Positions 1-5,436 of a stretch of 7,524 nt of DNA are shown piece after piece (within the stretch, counting starts at the first letter, position 1; each line of letters begins with the position of its first letter). A program made the translations under genes and the position numbers. The DNA is from Sodalis-like endosymbiont of Proechinophthirus fluctus (lineage in GTDB: Bacteria > Pseudomonadota > Gammaproteobacteria > Enterobacterales > Enterobacteriaceae), in NCBI RefSeq assembly GCF_001602625.1, contig NZ_LECR01000015.1, forward strand, positions 38,667 to 46,190. The letters are read 5' to 3'. Under the pieces are notes generated by a model. It was not told where the DNA came from, ran no database searches, and saw only the letters and a program-made list of their open reading frames with translations.

Positions 1-857
1 GCCGATTCCGACGAACAGTCCATACGGATGATGCCGTCATGATCGAGATGCATAAAATGGAACGTTTGATCGATCTCTTCATTAACCAGCGTTAAATCCA
101 GTCGGTAATGCTCGGCAATACGCTGCCAATAAGCGATACCGGAGCCGCCCAGCGGATCTACGCCCAATTTTAGCCCGGTGCGTTGAATAGCCAGTATATC
201 CACCACGCTGGCCAACCCTTCAACATAAGGTTGCACCAAATCTTTGGCATGGATATAGCCACTTTGCCAGGCATTGTCCAGCGTCAGGCGTTTGACATCA
301 CGCAGATTATACGCCAAAAGCGCATTGGCGCGTTCTTCAATAACTCGGGTAACATTAGCGTCGGCCGGCCCGCCATTGGGCGGATTGTACTTGATACCAC
401 CATCCTCTGGTGGATTATGGGAAGGCGTGATAATAATACCGTCGGCTTGAGCGCCGCCGGCGCGATTGTGGCTCAGGATGGCATTGGAAATAGCCGGCGT
501 CGGCGTATAGCCATTATCCGCTTGCACAATCACTTCCACTCCGTTGGCAGTCAGGACTTCCAGCACCGAGATAAACGCCGGTTCGGAGAGTACATGAGTA
601 TCTTTGCCCACATAGCAGGGTCCCTTGATACCCTGCTTAGCGCGCTCCTCGGCGATAGTCTGACTGATGGCCAAAATGTGGGCTTCGTTGAAGCTACGGC
701 GTCCTGCGCTGCCTCGGTGTCCCGAGGTGCCAAATATTACCGCCTGGGCGCTGTTGCCTGGCTCAGGCCGGAATACATAATATTGCGACATTAATTGTGC
801 CACGTTGATTAAATCACTCTGGCGGGCGGGCTGCCCGGCGCGGGGGTGATTGGCCAT
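1..857 (-). CDS. pgm: Phosphoglucomutase (alpha-D-glucose phosphate-specific), N-terminal part, cut by window edge
   Basis: Interconverts glucose 1-phosphate and glucose 6-phosphate in the cytoplasm, linking glycolysis to glycogen, UDP-glucose and envelope sugar synthesis. The reverse strand is open without interruption from ATG at 857 to the window edge: 285 codons plus two bases, of about 546 in the family. It follows E. coli Pgm closely from the start ([20 protein letters not shown]). The active-site phosphoserine loop [11 protein letters not shown] is intact, with the serine at codon 146 (420-422), the same position as in E. coli. The [10 protein letters not shown] segment and the metal-loop region approach ([16 protein letters not shown]) are also present; the latter has Ser where E. 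coli has Cys. A GGAG Shine-Dalgarno (866-869) lies 8 nt before the ATG and supports this start. It lies 20 nt downstream of the seqA remnant stop, so it was probably co-transcribed with seqA. The part seen is intact; the C-terminal half cannot be judged. Confidence 0.96.
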   Translation of the reverse strand, partial: MANHPRAGQPARQSDLINVAQLMSQYYVFRPEPGNSAQAVIFGTSGHRGSAGRRSFNEAHILAISQTIAEERAKQGIKGPCYVGKDTHVLSEPAFISVLEVLTANGVEVIVQADNGYTPTPAISNAILSHNRAGGAQADGIIITPSHNPPEDGGIKYNPPNGGPADANVTRVIEERANALLAYNLRDVKRLTLDNAWQSGYIHAKDLVQPYVEGLASVVDILAIQRTGLKLGVDPLGGSGIAYWQRIAEHYRLDLTLVNEEIDQTFHFMHLDHDGIIRMDCSSES

Positions 858-877
858 CTGTGTTTCTCCGTTGCTAG

Positions 878-1407
878 TCAATTAAATTTAAGAGTGTCGC
901 AAACTTTTTCTATCAGCTCCGTTGGGAGCTACATCGCCAGTACAATACATTCAATCATACCCCTTTTGCGATCGCTATTGGTATTGGTAATGGCCCAATA
1001 AGGAATACCGGACACCTGTTTTAGTTTGATCTGATGGCCGCTTTGCAACAGCATTTGCCTGTCTCCGGAAAAATACGTGCGGATATAGCCGTGCAGTGTT
1101 TCGGTAGACATAGCGAAGACCTTCGGCGAAACGGTGTGCAGGGTGATCAGCACCAGCATAAAACGATCCACTATTTTGCGTTGCAAAGCCATAGTCTTCT
1201 GAGAACATCTCGGGCAGTGGATGAACAGATTCAGATTTTTCTGAGGGTTTTACCGCAGAAGTTCACCGCCAGGGCGGGGTTGACGCTTCGTCGGCACCAG
1301 GTGAACTTCAGTATATATCGCAAAATATCAGAGACACTTTCGCCAATGTGCTGCGTATGGCCAACAATATAATGATAAAGATCTTCATTGAATTTAATAG
1401 TTTTCAT
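878..1407 (-). pseudogene. seqA: seqA pseudogene (negative modulator of replication initiation), multiply disrupted
   Basis: SeqA binds hemimethylated GATC sites, sequesters oriC and prevents re-initiation. The remnant begins at ATG 1407 ([14 protein letters not shown], then [11 protein letters not shown]), matching the E. coli oligomerisation domain. Reading breaks after codon 35 (frameshift near 1302-1306); the original frame then ends in TGA at 1231-1233. In the shifted frame the linker meets a TGA at 1263-1265 and runs on through the MFSEDYG region. A second frameshift near 1191 leads to the DNA-binding domain (VDRFMLVL ... SGIPYWAITNTNSDRK). A TAG at 929-931 sits where E. coli has Gln, and the ancestral tail ([16 protein letters not shown]) continues to TGA at 878. 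The two Asn of the GATC-reading loop (TNTN) remain, but the E. coli Arg-Thr pair in HGRTR is now Tyr-Ile. Four lesions plus a lost contact pair make function very unlikely. Confidence 0.93.
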
Positions 1408-1622
1408 TGTAATCCGTTAATTTCCACATAAATCAATCACCCCGATTATACAAGTTAAACCCGGGAAAAGAACAGTACCAACTGTCGTTGTAGTGAAAAA
1501 GTCAGAGTCTGACTGGGCAATCTGTCCGATGGCTTACGCGCCGTTTTTTCTTGCTGCGGCGTTAATGGTGCCAAACTCTCATGCTAGGCTACTTGATTTT
1601 TATCCGTAGCAAAAGGAGCGCT
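1408..1622. promoter_or_regulatory. Divergent seqA-ybfF spacer
   Basis: This 215-nt spacer would hold the promoters of both the minus-strand seqA-pgm unit and the plus-strand ybfF. On the seqA side only a weak Shine-Dalgarno-like GGAT precedes the ATG. On the ybfF side AAGGAG at 1613-1618 lies 4 nt before the ATG. I could not assign a convincing -35/-10 pair in either direction. The most regular element is the palindrome at 1500-1514, listed separately. Because pgm looks intact and sits behind a dead seqA, a working seqA-pgm promoter is probably still present here; that is inference. Confidence 0.45.
1500..1514. repeat. Perfect 15-bp palindrome in the seqA-ybfF spacer
   Basis: AGTCAGAGTCTGACT is a perfect 7-1-7 inverted repeat. 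Its right-hand part (AGAGTCTGACTG, 1504-1515) recurs as an exact 12-base direct copy at 1681-1692, inside the damaged 5' part of ybfF. The odd-length dyad resembles a dimeric-regulator operator in form, but I do not recognise the motif and there is no T-run that would make it a terminator. Confidence 0.6.
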
Positions 1623-2305
1623 ATGAAATTGAACTATCAATTATTGAACTATCGGTTGTAGACGGCACTTCTCCCGGAATAGAGTCTGACTGTGGTGCTG
1701 ATCCACAATTTGTTCAGCAGTCTGGATAATTTGGGCGTACTGGCCTGGCCCCATCGTCCGCTGACTGAAAATTATCGCACGATGCAAATTGATTTGCGCA
1801 ACCACGACCTTGGCTATGACACAATGGCGCGAGATATGCTGGCGTTATTGGCCATGCTGCTTATTGAGCTCTGTATCATCTATCATTCCATGGGTGGCAA
1901 AGTGGCGCCGGCTCTCTTTGCTTACTGGCACGCGTCAATGAGGCCGGGGTGACGCAGGCACGGTGACGCAGCGCAGCTGATGGAACAGGATATTAAGGAT
2001 CCGGGAACCATTCAGTTTTTACTGAAATTGTTCCATAAGGAACAATGGTGTTTCGCTCTTGACAGCATCAAACACAACTACGCCGACATTATCAGCTGGC
2101 AGACGCAGGCCCCCTGGTCTGGCCGATACTGTTCGTCCGCAGCGGCAATTTCTTCTATCTGGATGACCGTTATCGCGATACTCTCCGCTAGCAACTTCCC
2201 CACGCCCGTGCCCACGTAGTGGCCAGTGCCAGCCATTGGGTTTATGCCGAAAAACCTGAGGCGGTGATGCGCGCTGCCGGTGCTCGTTTTCTGGTGGAGG
2301 GATGA
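1623..2305 (+). pseudogene. ybfF: ybfF pseudogene (alpha/beta-hydrolase, acyl-CoA/esterase type)
   Basis: The ancestral product is a small cytoplasmic serine esterase of the alpha/beta-hydrolase fold, 254 residues in E. coli. The start is ATG 1623 (MKLN, as in E. coli). In-frame TAG codons follow at 1659-1661 and 1680-1682. The same frame then gives VVLIHNLFSSLDNLGVLA, IDLRNHDLG and the nucleophile elbow HSMGG (Ser codon 1887-1889; the preceding Gly is Tyr). Around 1920-1940 roughly 100 nt are missing relative to E. coli, including the expected acid Asp, with frame slippage and stops. Homology resumes with DPGTIQFLLKLFHKEQW, shifts frame near 2110-2120 (GPLVWPILFVRSGN), meets TAG at 2189-2191, and ends with HARAHVVASASHWVYAEKPE and TGA at 2303. 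The catalytic His (2234-2236) remains. It is clearly non-functional. Confidence 0.92.
1628..1657 (+). repeat. 15-nt imperfect tandem duplication at the ybfF 5' end
   Basis: Two adjacent 15-base units, ATTGAACTATCAATT (1628-1642) and ATTGAACTATCGGTT (1643-1657), differ at two positions. In the ybfF frame they encode LNYQL and LNYRL. The period is five codons, so the duplication itself does not shift frame. It lies directly before the first premature TAG. It probably arose by slippage in a gene no longer under selection. Confidence 0.6.
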
Positions 2306-2470
2306 GGGAGAGGATGGCTAGGCAGTTAGCCATTGTTGCCACCCGCCTCACTGAGGTAGGATGACGGATTTTTGGATACTGGCTACCTCCAGGGCTAAGG
2401 ACACCGGCGAGCGCTCAGGCTACCCTCCGGAGACCCCGTCGTTTACGGTTACATATTCCCTTCATCAATT
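2306..2470. other. ybfF-ybfE spacer with two inverted repeats
   Basis: No gene is recognised. A perfect 7-bp hairpin lies just after the ybfF stop: ATGGCTA (2314-2320), a 6-nt loop, TAGCCAT (2327-2333). There is no T-run after it. A second 7-bp inverted repeat, GAGGTAG (2353-2359) with CTACCTC (2383-2389), has a 23-nt loop. The known E. coli ybfE is LexA-regulated, but I see no CTG-N10-CAG operator before 2471. Confidence 0.4.
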
Positions 2471-2640
2471 ATGGAAAAAAATCAAACGGACCGCACCACG
2501 CTGGATTTATTTACGGATGAATGCCGCCCGGGACAACCGAAGACCAGTCCCTTTCACAGGATGAGCAGCTTAGAATCAATAAACGTAACCACCTGCGACG
2601 CGACAATGTGCCCGAGCTGCGTCGAGTGGATGAGCTAAAA
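2471..2640 (+). pseudogene. ybfE: ybfE pseudogene (LexA-regulated CopG/Arc-like small protein), frameshifted and truncated
   Basis: E. coli YbfE is a 97-residue protein of unknown function, reported as LexA-controlled, with a probable ribbon-helix-helix character. The remnant starts at ATG 2471 with MEKNQTDRTTLDLFTDECRP and GQPKTSP, matching E. coli at most positions. A one-base deletion near 2549-2554 shifts the frame: the original frame ends quickly at a TGA, while the homologous continuation (SQDEQLRINKRNHLRRDN, then ELRRVDELK) is read in another frame up to about 2640. The C-terminal 40 or so residues are not recognisable, so the 3' end has been replaced or eroded. The right boundary is approximate. 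No clear Shine-Dalgarno precedes the ATG. Confidence 0.85.
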
Positions 2641-2954
2641 AGGCCCCCCTCTAGCTGACCGCTGACTTAGGGAGGAGGAGGGGCCCCCGCGTTAGCCTGC
2701 CGCTCAATTGTTGTGGAACAGGCATCAAGAAGACTGATCGCTGGTCGTGGATCAAGCCTGCCTTAGCTAACCGTCCTTAGTGGGTAGGCATCACGCCGGC
2801 AACGGCGCGACGGGTGTTTGATAGTGGCGGGCGGATTTGACGCAAAAAACCCGCCGGCAGGTATCTCCTTAAGTAAAGGTCTGCTATTATTACCCTTATC
2901 AGCTTAAGGTTAACGATTGAACATATCATTAATATTTATGAGGTTTTTATATTC
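2641..2954. other. Non-coding stretch before fldA, including the fldA leader
   Basis: There is no recognisable gene in these 314 nt. The first part is G/C-run rich (AGGCCCCCCTC, then GAGGAGGGGCCCCC, an imperfect inverted repeat at about 2641-2690) and replaces the expected ybfE tail. The last 70 nt are AT-rich and should hold the fldA promoter, with several TATCAT/TAATAT-like hexamers, but no single -35/-10 pair stands out. I saw no clear SoxS box. A GAGG at 2940-2943 about 11 nt before the fldA ATG is the likely ribosome-binding site. Confidence 0.5.
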
Positions 2955-3470
2955 ATGGCAAGGATAGGCATTTTTTTTGGCAGTGACACCGGCAATACCG
3001 AAAGTATTGCCAAGATGATTCAAAAGCAACTGGGTACCGGTGTTGCTGATGTATTTGACATCGCCAAAAGCAGCAAAGAAGATCTGGAACAATACGACCG
3101 GCTGCTGCTGGGTATCCCGACATGGTATTACGGCGAAGCGCAGTGCGACTGGGATGATTTTTTCCCCACATTGGAAGATATCGATTTCAGCAGCAAGATT
3201 GTTGCGCTATTCGGCTGCGGCGATCAGGAAGATTATGCGGAGTATTTCTGCGATGCGATGGGCACCCTACAGGGCATTATTGAACCTCACGGCGCCACCT
3301 TGGTCGGCCATTGGCCCACTACTGGCTATCATTTCGAGGTTTCAAAGGGACTGGCCGACGATAACCACTTTGTTGGCCTAGTCATTGATGAGGACCGGCA
3401 GCCCGAGCTCACCGCCGAACGTGTTGACGGCTGGGTCGAACAAGTTCGCAAAGAGATGAATTTAGGTTAA
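2955..3470 (+). CDS. fldA: Flavodoxin 1
   Basis: A small cytoplasmic FMN electron carrier. In E. coli it is essential, feeding electrons to isoprenoid synthesis (IspG/IspH), methionine synthase reactivation, biotin synthase and other radical enzymes, and is reduced by ferredoxin/flavodoxin-NADP reductase. The 171-residue product matches E. coli FldA without internal gaps. The FMN phosphate loop GSDTGNTE is at residues 9-16, the isoalloxazine-stacking Trp57 is in GIPTWYYG, and Tyr94 is in the GDQEDYAEYF segment. The long-chain flavodoxin insertion (GYHFEVSKGLADDNHFVGL) is present. The C-terminus ends at EMNLG, five residues shorter than E. coli, after the last helix. The start is set by alignment and a GAGG upstream. 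It lies 319 nt before fur in the same direction, the conserved fldA-(uof)-fur arrangement. It appears fully functional. Confidence 0.98.
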   Translation: MARIGIFFGSDTGNTESIAKMIQKQLGTGVADVFDIAKSSKEDLEQYDRLLLGIPTWYYGEAQCDWDDFFPTLEDIDFSSKIVALFGCGDQEDYAEYFCDAMGTLQGIIEPHGATLVGHWPTTGYHFEVSKGLADDNHFVGLVIDEDRQPELTAERVDGWVEQVRKEMNLG

Positions 3471-3583
3471 CCCTTTACTGCCTTCCGGCTTCCTTGGCCA
3501 GCAGGATACCGCATTGTGTTAATAATAAATAATTCCTTTCACATTGATAGCTACAATTTTTAATTTTTTCCGCCAAAAGCAGA

Positions 3584-3610
3584 AAAGCACTACGCTTTGT
3601 GTGATTTTTT
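3584..3610 (+). terminator. Possible weak terminator after fldA
   Basis: A short hairpin, AAAGC (3584-3588), a 5-nt loop and GCTTT (3594-3598), is followed six bases later by a run of six T (3605-3610). The stem is only five base pairs and the T-run is displaced, so it may be leaky or not a terminator at all. Read-through from fldA into fur, known in E. coli, would fit a weak stop here. Confidence 0.3.
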
Positions 3611-3637
3611 AAACCTAAAGAGGTAACATAGTCCTTA

Positions 3638-3650
3638 CCCACTGAGTGGG
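3638..3650. repeat. Perfect 13-bp palindrome abutting the fur -10 box
   Basis: CCCACTGAGTGGG is a perfect 6-1-6 inverted repeat ending one base before the TATAAT at 3652-3657. It occupies the spacer of the presumed fur promoter, where a bound regulator would affect RNA polymerase directly. I do not recognise it as a Fur, OxyR or SoxS site. Confidence 0.55.
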
Positions 3651-3651
3651 C

Positions 3652-3670
3652 TATAATGAAAATGAGTCTC
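3652..3670 (+). promoter_or_regulatory. fur promoter -10 box overlapping a Fur-box-like site
   Basis: TATAAT at 3652-3657 is a consensus -10 hexamer; no good -35 is visible at 16-18 nt upstream (the region reads ATAGTCCT). The 19-mer TATAATGAAAATGAGTCTC starting at the same base matches the Fur consensus GATAATGATAATCATTATC at 14 of 19 positions by my count. E. coli fur has a Fur box at the corresponding place, overlapping the uof start. The site therefore suggests conserved negative autoregulation of fur, although the right half-site is degenerate. Confidence 0.5.
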
Positions 3671-3797
3671 TTTTTCATTCTTGACCGCGCAAATTCTATA
3701 GTGAGACAGTGATACATTTTTCTGGCCGACGATTGTTATAGATTATGTTAGCTTATAACTTGATTATCAAGTAACAGGACCAGACCCGCATGACTGA
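3656..3797 (+). pseudogene. uof: Remnant of uof, the leader ORF upstream of fur
   Basis: In E. coli uof is a 28-codon ORF whose stop overlaps the fur start. Its translation is coupled to fur and repressed by the sRNA RyhB. Here ATG 3656 begins MKMSLFFILDRANSIVRQ and stops at TGA 3710-3712; RANSI parallels RANSV of E. coli Uof. The Uof C-terminal end survives in another frame as VTGPDPHD (3771-3794), with TGA 3795-3797 overlapping the fur ATG, as in E. coli (VTGQIPHD). That frame has a TAA at 3756-3758 and no start after it. The two ends are thus disconnected by extra sequence, a frame change and stops. The comparison uses the E. coli sequence from memory. An alternative is a lineage-specific 18-codon leader peptide that ends early. 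Confidence 0.5.
3758..3772. repeat. Perfect 15-bp palindrome just upstream of the fur ribosome-binding site
   Basis: ACTTGATTATCAAGT is a perfect 7-1-7 inverted repeat ending 17 nt before the fur ATG and one base before the ACAGGA Shine-Dalgarno (3774-3779). The geometry is that of a Fur half-site pair (7-1-7), but only about 6 of 14 arm positions match the Fur consensus. As RNA it would have a one-base loop, so an unpaired central loop and shorter stem would be needed. A DNA operator or a weak RNA structure next to the start site are both possible. Confidence 0.55.
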
Positions 3798-4254
3798 CAA
3801 TAACATCGCATTAAAGAAGGCCGGCCTGAAAGTAACACTTCCCAGGCTCAAGATCCTGGAAGTGTTACAAGACCCAGAATGCCACCACGTCAGTGCGGAA
3901 GATCTGTATAAGAAACTGATCGATATGGGTGAGGAAATTGGACTGGCCACCGTTTACCGTGTACTCAATCAGTTCGATGACGCCGGCATTGTCACCCGCC
4001 ACAATTTTGAGGGCGGCAAATCGGTTTTTGAGCTCACCCAGCAACACCATCACGATCATCTGATTTGCCTGGATTGCGGCAAGGTCATCGAATTTCGCGA
4101 TGATTTTATCGAGGCGCGTCAGCGTGACATCGCGAAAAAGCACAACATTAAACTGACCAACCACAGTCTCTATCTTTATGGCCATTGCGCGGAAGGCGAC
4201 TGCCGTGAAGATGAAACCTTGCATGATATAGATAATCCAATCCGCACGTCGTAA
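3790..4254 (+). CDS. fur: Ferric uptake regulator Fur
   Basis: Homodimeric metal-responsive repressor that, with Fe2+, binds Fur boxes and shuts off iron uptake genes. The 154-residue product is near-identical to E. coli Fur (148 residues) through residue 140. The N-terminal winged-helix domain includes KKAGLKVTLPRLKILEVLQ and the recognition region IGLATVYRVLNQFDDAGIV (about 50-68). The dimerisation and metal domain has the HHHDH cluster (86-90), the zinc cysteines of CLDC (93 and 96 counting Met) and the C-terminal HCAEGDC pair (133 and 138). The tail differs: DETLHDIDNPIRTS instead of the shorter His-rich E. coli end, giving six extra residues. The ATG has ACAGGA 10 nt upstream, a spacing and context like E. 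coli. Upstream lie a TATAAT, a Fur-box-like site and a broken uof leader. All key residues are present, so it should be active. Confidence 0.98.
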   Translation: MTDNNIALKKAGLKVTLPRLKILEVLQDPECHHVSAEDLYKKLIDMGEEIGLATVYRVLNQFDDAGIVTRHNFEGGKSVFELTQQHHHDHLICLDCGKVIEFRDDFIEARQRDIAKKHNIKLTNHSLYLYGHCAEGDCREDETLHDIDNPIRTS

Positions 4255-4773
4255 AATTCTAACATCCACTCTACTCCGTCAGGTTACGGTTACTTGCCGT
4301 ACGATCACGATAGTATTAAGAGAAAACGCCGCCAGCAGTTTTTTGCCGTACCTTATACAACGCGTAATATCCTATTTTTCTCTTTCTTGTTCTTGCTCCG
4401 AGGCCTGCTCCCACTGTTTCAACCATTCCATCATATCTCCCCTTCGTCGCACCGCTTGGCCATCACTCCTTTCTTTAATGAGTTTATATGCCGATAAATT
4501 ATTATCATCCTTAGCCCGGTCCTGCCCCGGAAATAAGCATGTGTTCAAGAAACCCTTCGCAGCGCTTGCTAACGTCACCGCTGCCCACTCCCGTACCATC
4601 GCGCCCCAGAAAAAAACTCCCAACTCGACGCCGCGACCGAGACACGCTAGTCCATGAAATCGTCCTCACCGCCGATGACCCTAAGGCGTCCTCAGCAGTG
4701 GCGAACTAGGATCCTCCGCAGGCGCCGAAATCTTCGCTGTTGCCGGCACGTATGCTCGGTAGCACGTCTCTAA
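4255..4773. other. Gene-poor interval after fur; expected chiQ/chiP not found
   Basis: In E. coli chiP (chitoporin) and chiQ (lipoprotein) lie between glnS and fur on the glnS strand. Nothing here resembles them. A small hairpin TACGG-7 nt-CCGTA sits near 4284-4300, without a T-run. On the minus strand two tiny overlapping ORFs occur: 4431-4463 (MAKRCDEGEI) and 4372-4434 (MMEWLKQWEQASEQEQEREK), the second preceded by GGGGAG. A longer minus-strand frame to 4623 starts only at TTG and has no family resemblance that I recognise. I take the interval as eroded sequence. Confidence 0.5.
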
Positions 4774-5177
4774 TTTTATGCACAAATTAATCATGAGACA
4801 CTGACTACGCTTCGATCGATGGATACCACATTCGTTCCATACGACAAAGCTGTATATGCTGTTCTGCACAGCCAGACGCCCTTCATCACTGATGCCCACA
4901 AGGCGCTAGATGGGAGGGTGCATTCCTGGATCTATTTCAGCGTCGAGAGAAAAAACATGCCGCGTTCGAGGTGTTGACATCCCGCATTAAGCAACTGGTG
5001 GGTGACAAGGTAATCCTGTGTAGATTTGCACCACCGGTTGATGTATTAGATAACGCCTGCCTCTGGGCTGACAAGCCCGACCATTATCGGCTACGTCTTA
5101 GGTACAATCCGCACGCGTATAGCTTGGATAACCTTGAGGACTTACCTGAGGCGCTGCAGCGGGGGCAGAAAGGATAA
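4774..5177 (+). pseudogene. Unidentified gene remnant, split by one frameshift
   Basis: I do not recognise this family. One frame is open from 4774 and has an ATG at 4819: MDTTFVPYDKAVYAVLHSQT, then PFITDAHKALDG, ending at TGA 4975-4977. A second frame picks up near 4911 (RWEGAFLDLFQRREKKHAAF) and continues through RIKQLVGDKVILCRF, PPVDVLDNACLWADKPDHY and NPHAYSLDNLEDLPEALQRG to TAA 5175-5177. The amino-acid make-up of both parts looks protein-like and the join needs a single indel near 4905-4912, so I infer one ancestral protein of at least about 120 residues. No good Shine-Dalgarno precedes ATG 4819, and the open frame upstream suggests the true N-terminus is lost. It could be an accessory or phage-derived gene; the sequence does not decide. 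Confidence 0.4.
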
Positions 5178-5436
5178 TACGCAGCGCAATGACCAGCGGA
5201 TCATGACTCTATATAGGCTAGAGAATAATAAAAATAGAGAATAACGGGAAAAAGATAAACACTTTCCTACGCTACCGGCTCGGAGAGAGAAACCCCACCC
5301 TGTGGGAACAGCCTTCACAGCGCAAGCAAGACGGTAGACTCCGACGCCTTCGGCCGGCAGGTTATTCAGGGGTAACGCAACGTAACCTCTCCCCATGTGC
5401 CAGACACTAAAAGATAACTGCGCAGGAAAGTAAATA
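5178..5436. other. Spacer between the unidentified remnant and the glnS 3' end
   Basis: No gene is supported. Small repeats are visible, such as AGGTTA (5359-5364) with TAACCT (5383-5388) and GCCTTCGGC near 5345, but no stem followed by a T-run is seen in the glnS direction, so the glnS terminator is not evident. Confidence 0.45.

Noticed and set aside
183..794. Long plus-strand ORF of 203 codons opposite pgm
   Set aside because: It lies wholly antisense to the clear pgm reading frame, has no recognisable domain, and is a by-product of pgm codon use.
2826..2855. GGCGGG ... CCCGCC inverted repeat before fldA as a terminator
   Set aside because: The loop is 18 nt and no T-run follows on the plus strand; the six-A run lies inside the loop, so it does not form a standard terminator in either direction.
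3475..3717. 80-codon minus-strand ORF in the fldA-fur spacer
   Set aside because: It runs antisense to the fur promoter and uof region, is AT-driven, and has no family resemblance or ribosome-binding site.
4372..4623. 83-codon minus-strand ORF between fur and glnS as a real gene
   Set aside because: It starts only at TTG with no Shine-Dalgarno. The protein shows no pattern that I recognise, and the interval looks eroded.
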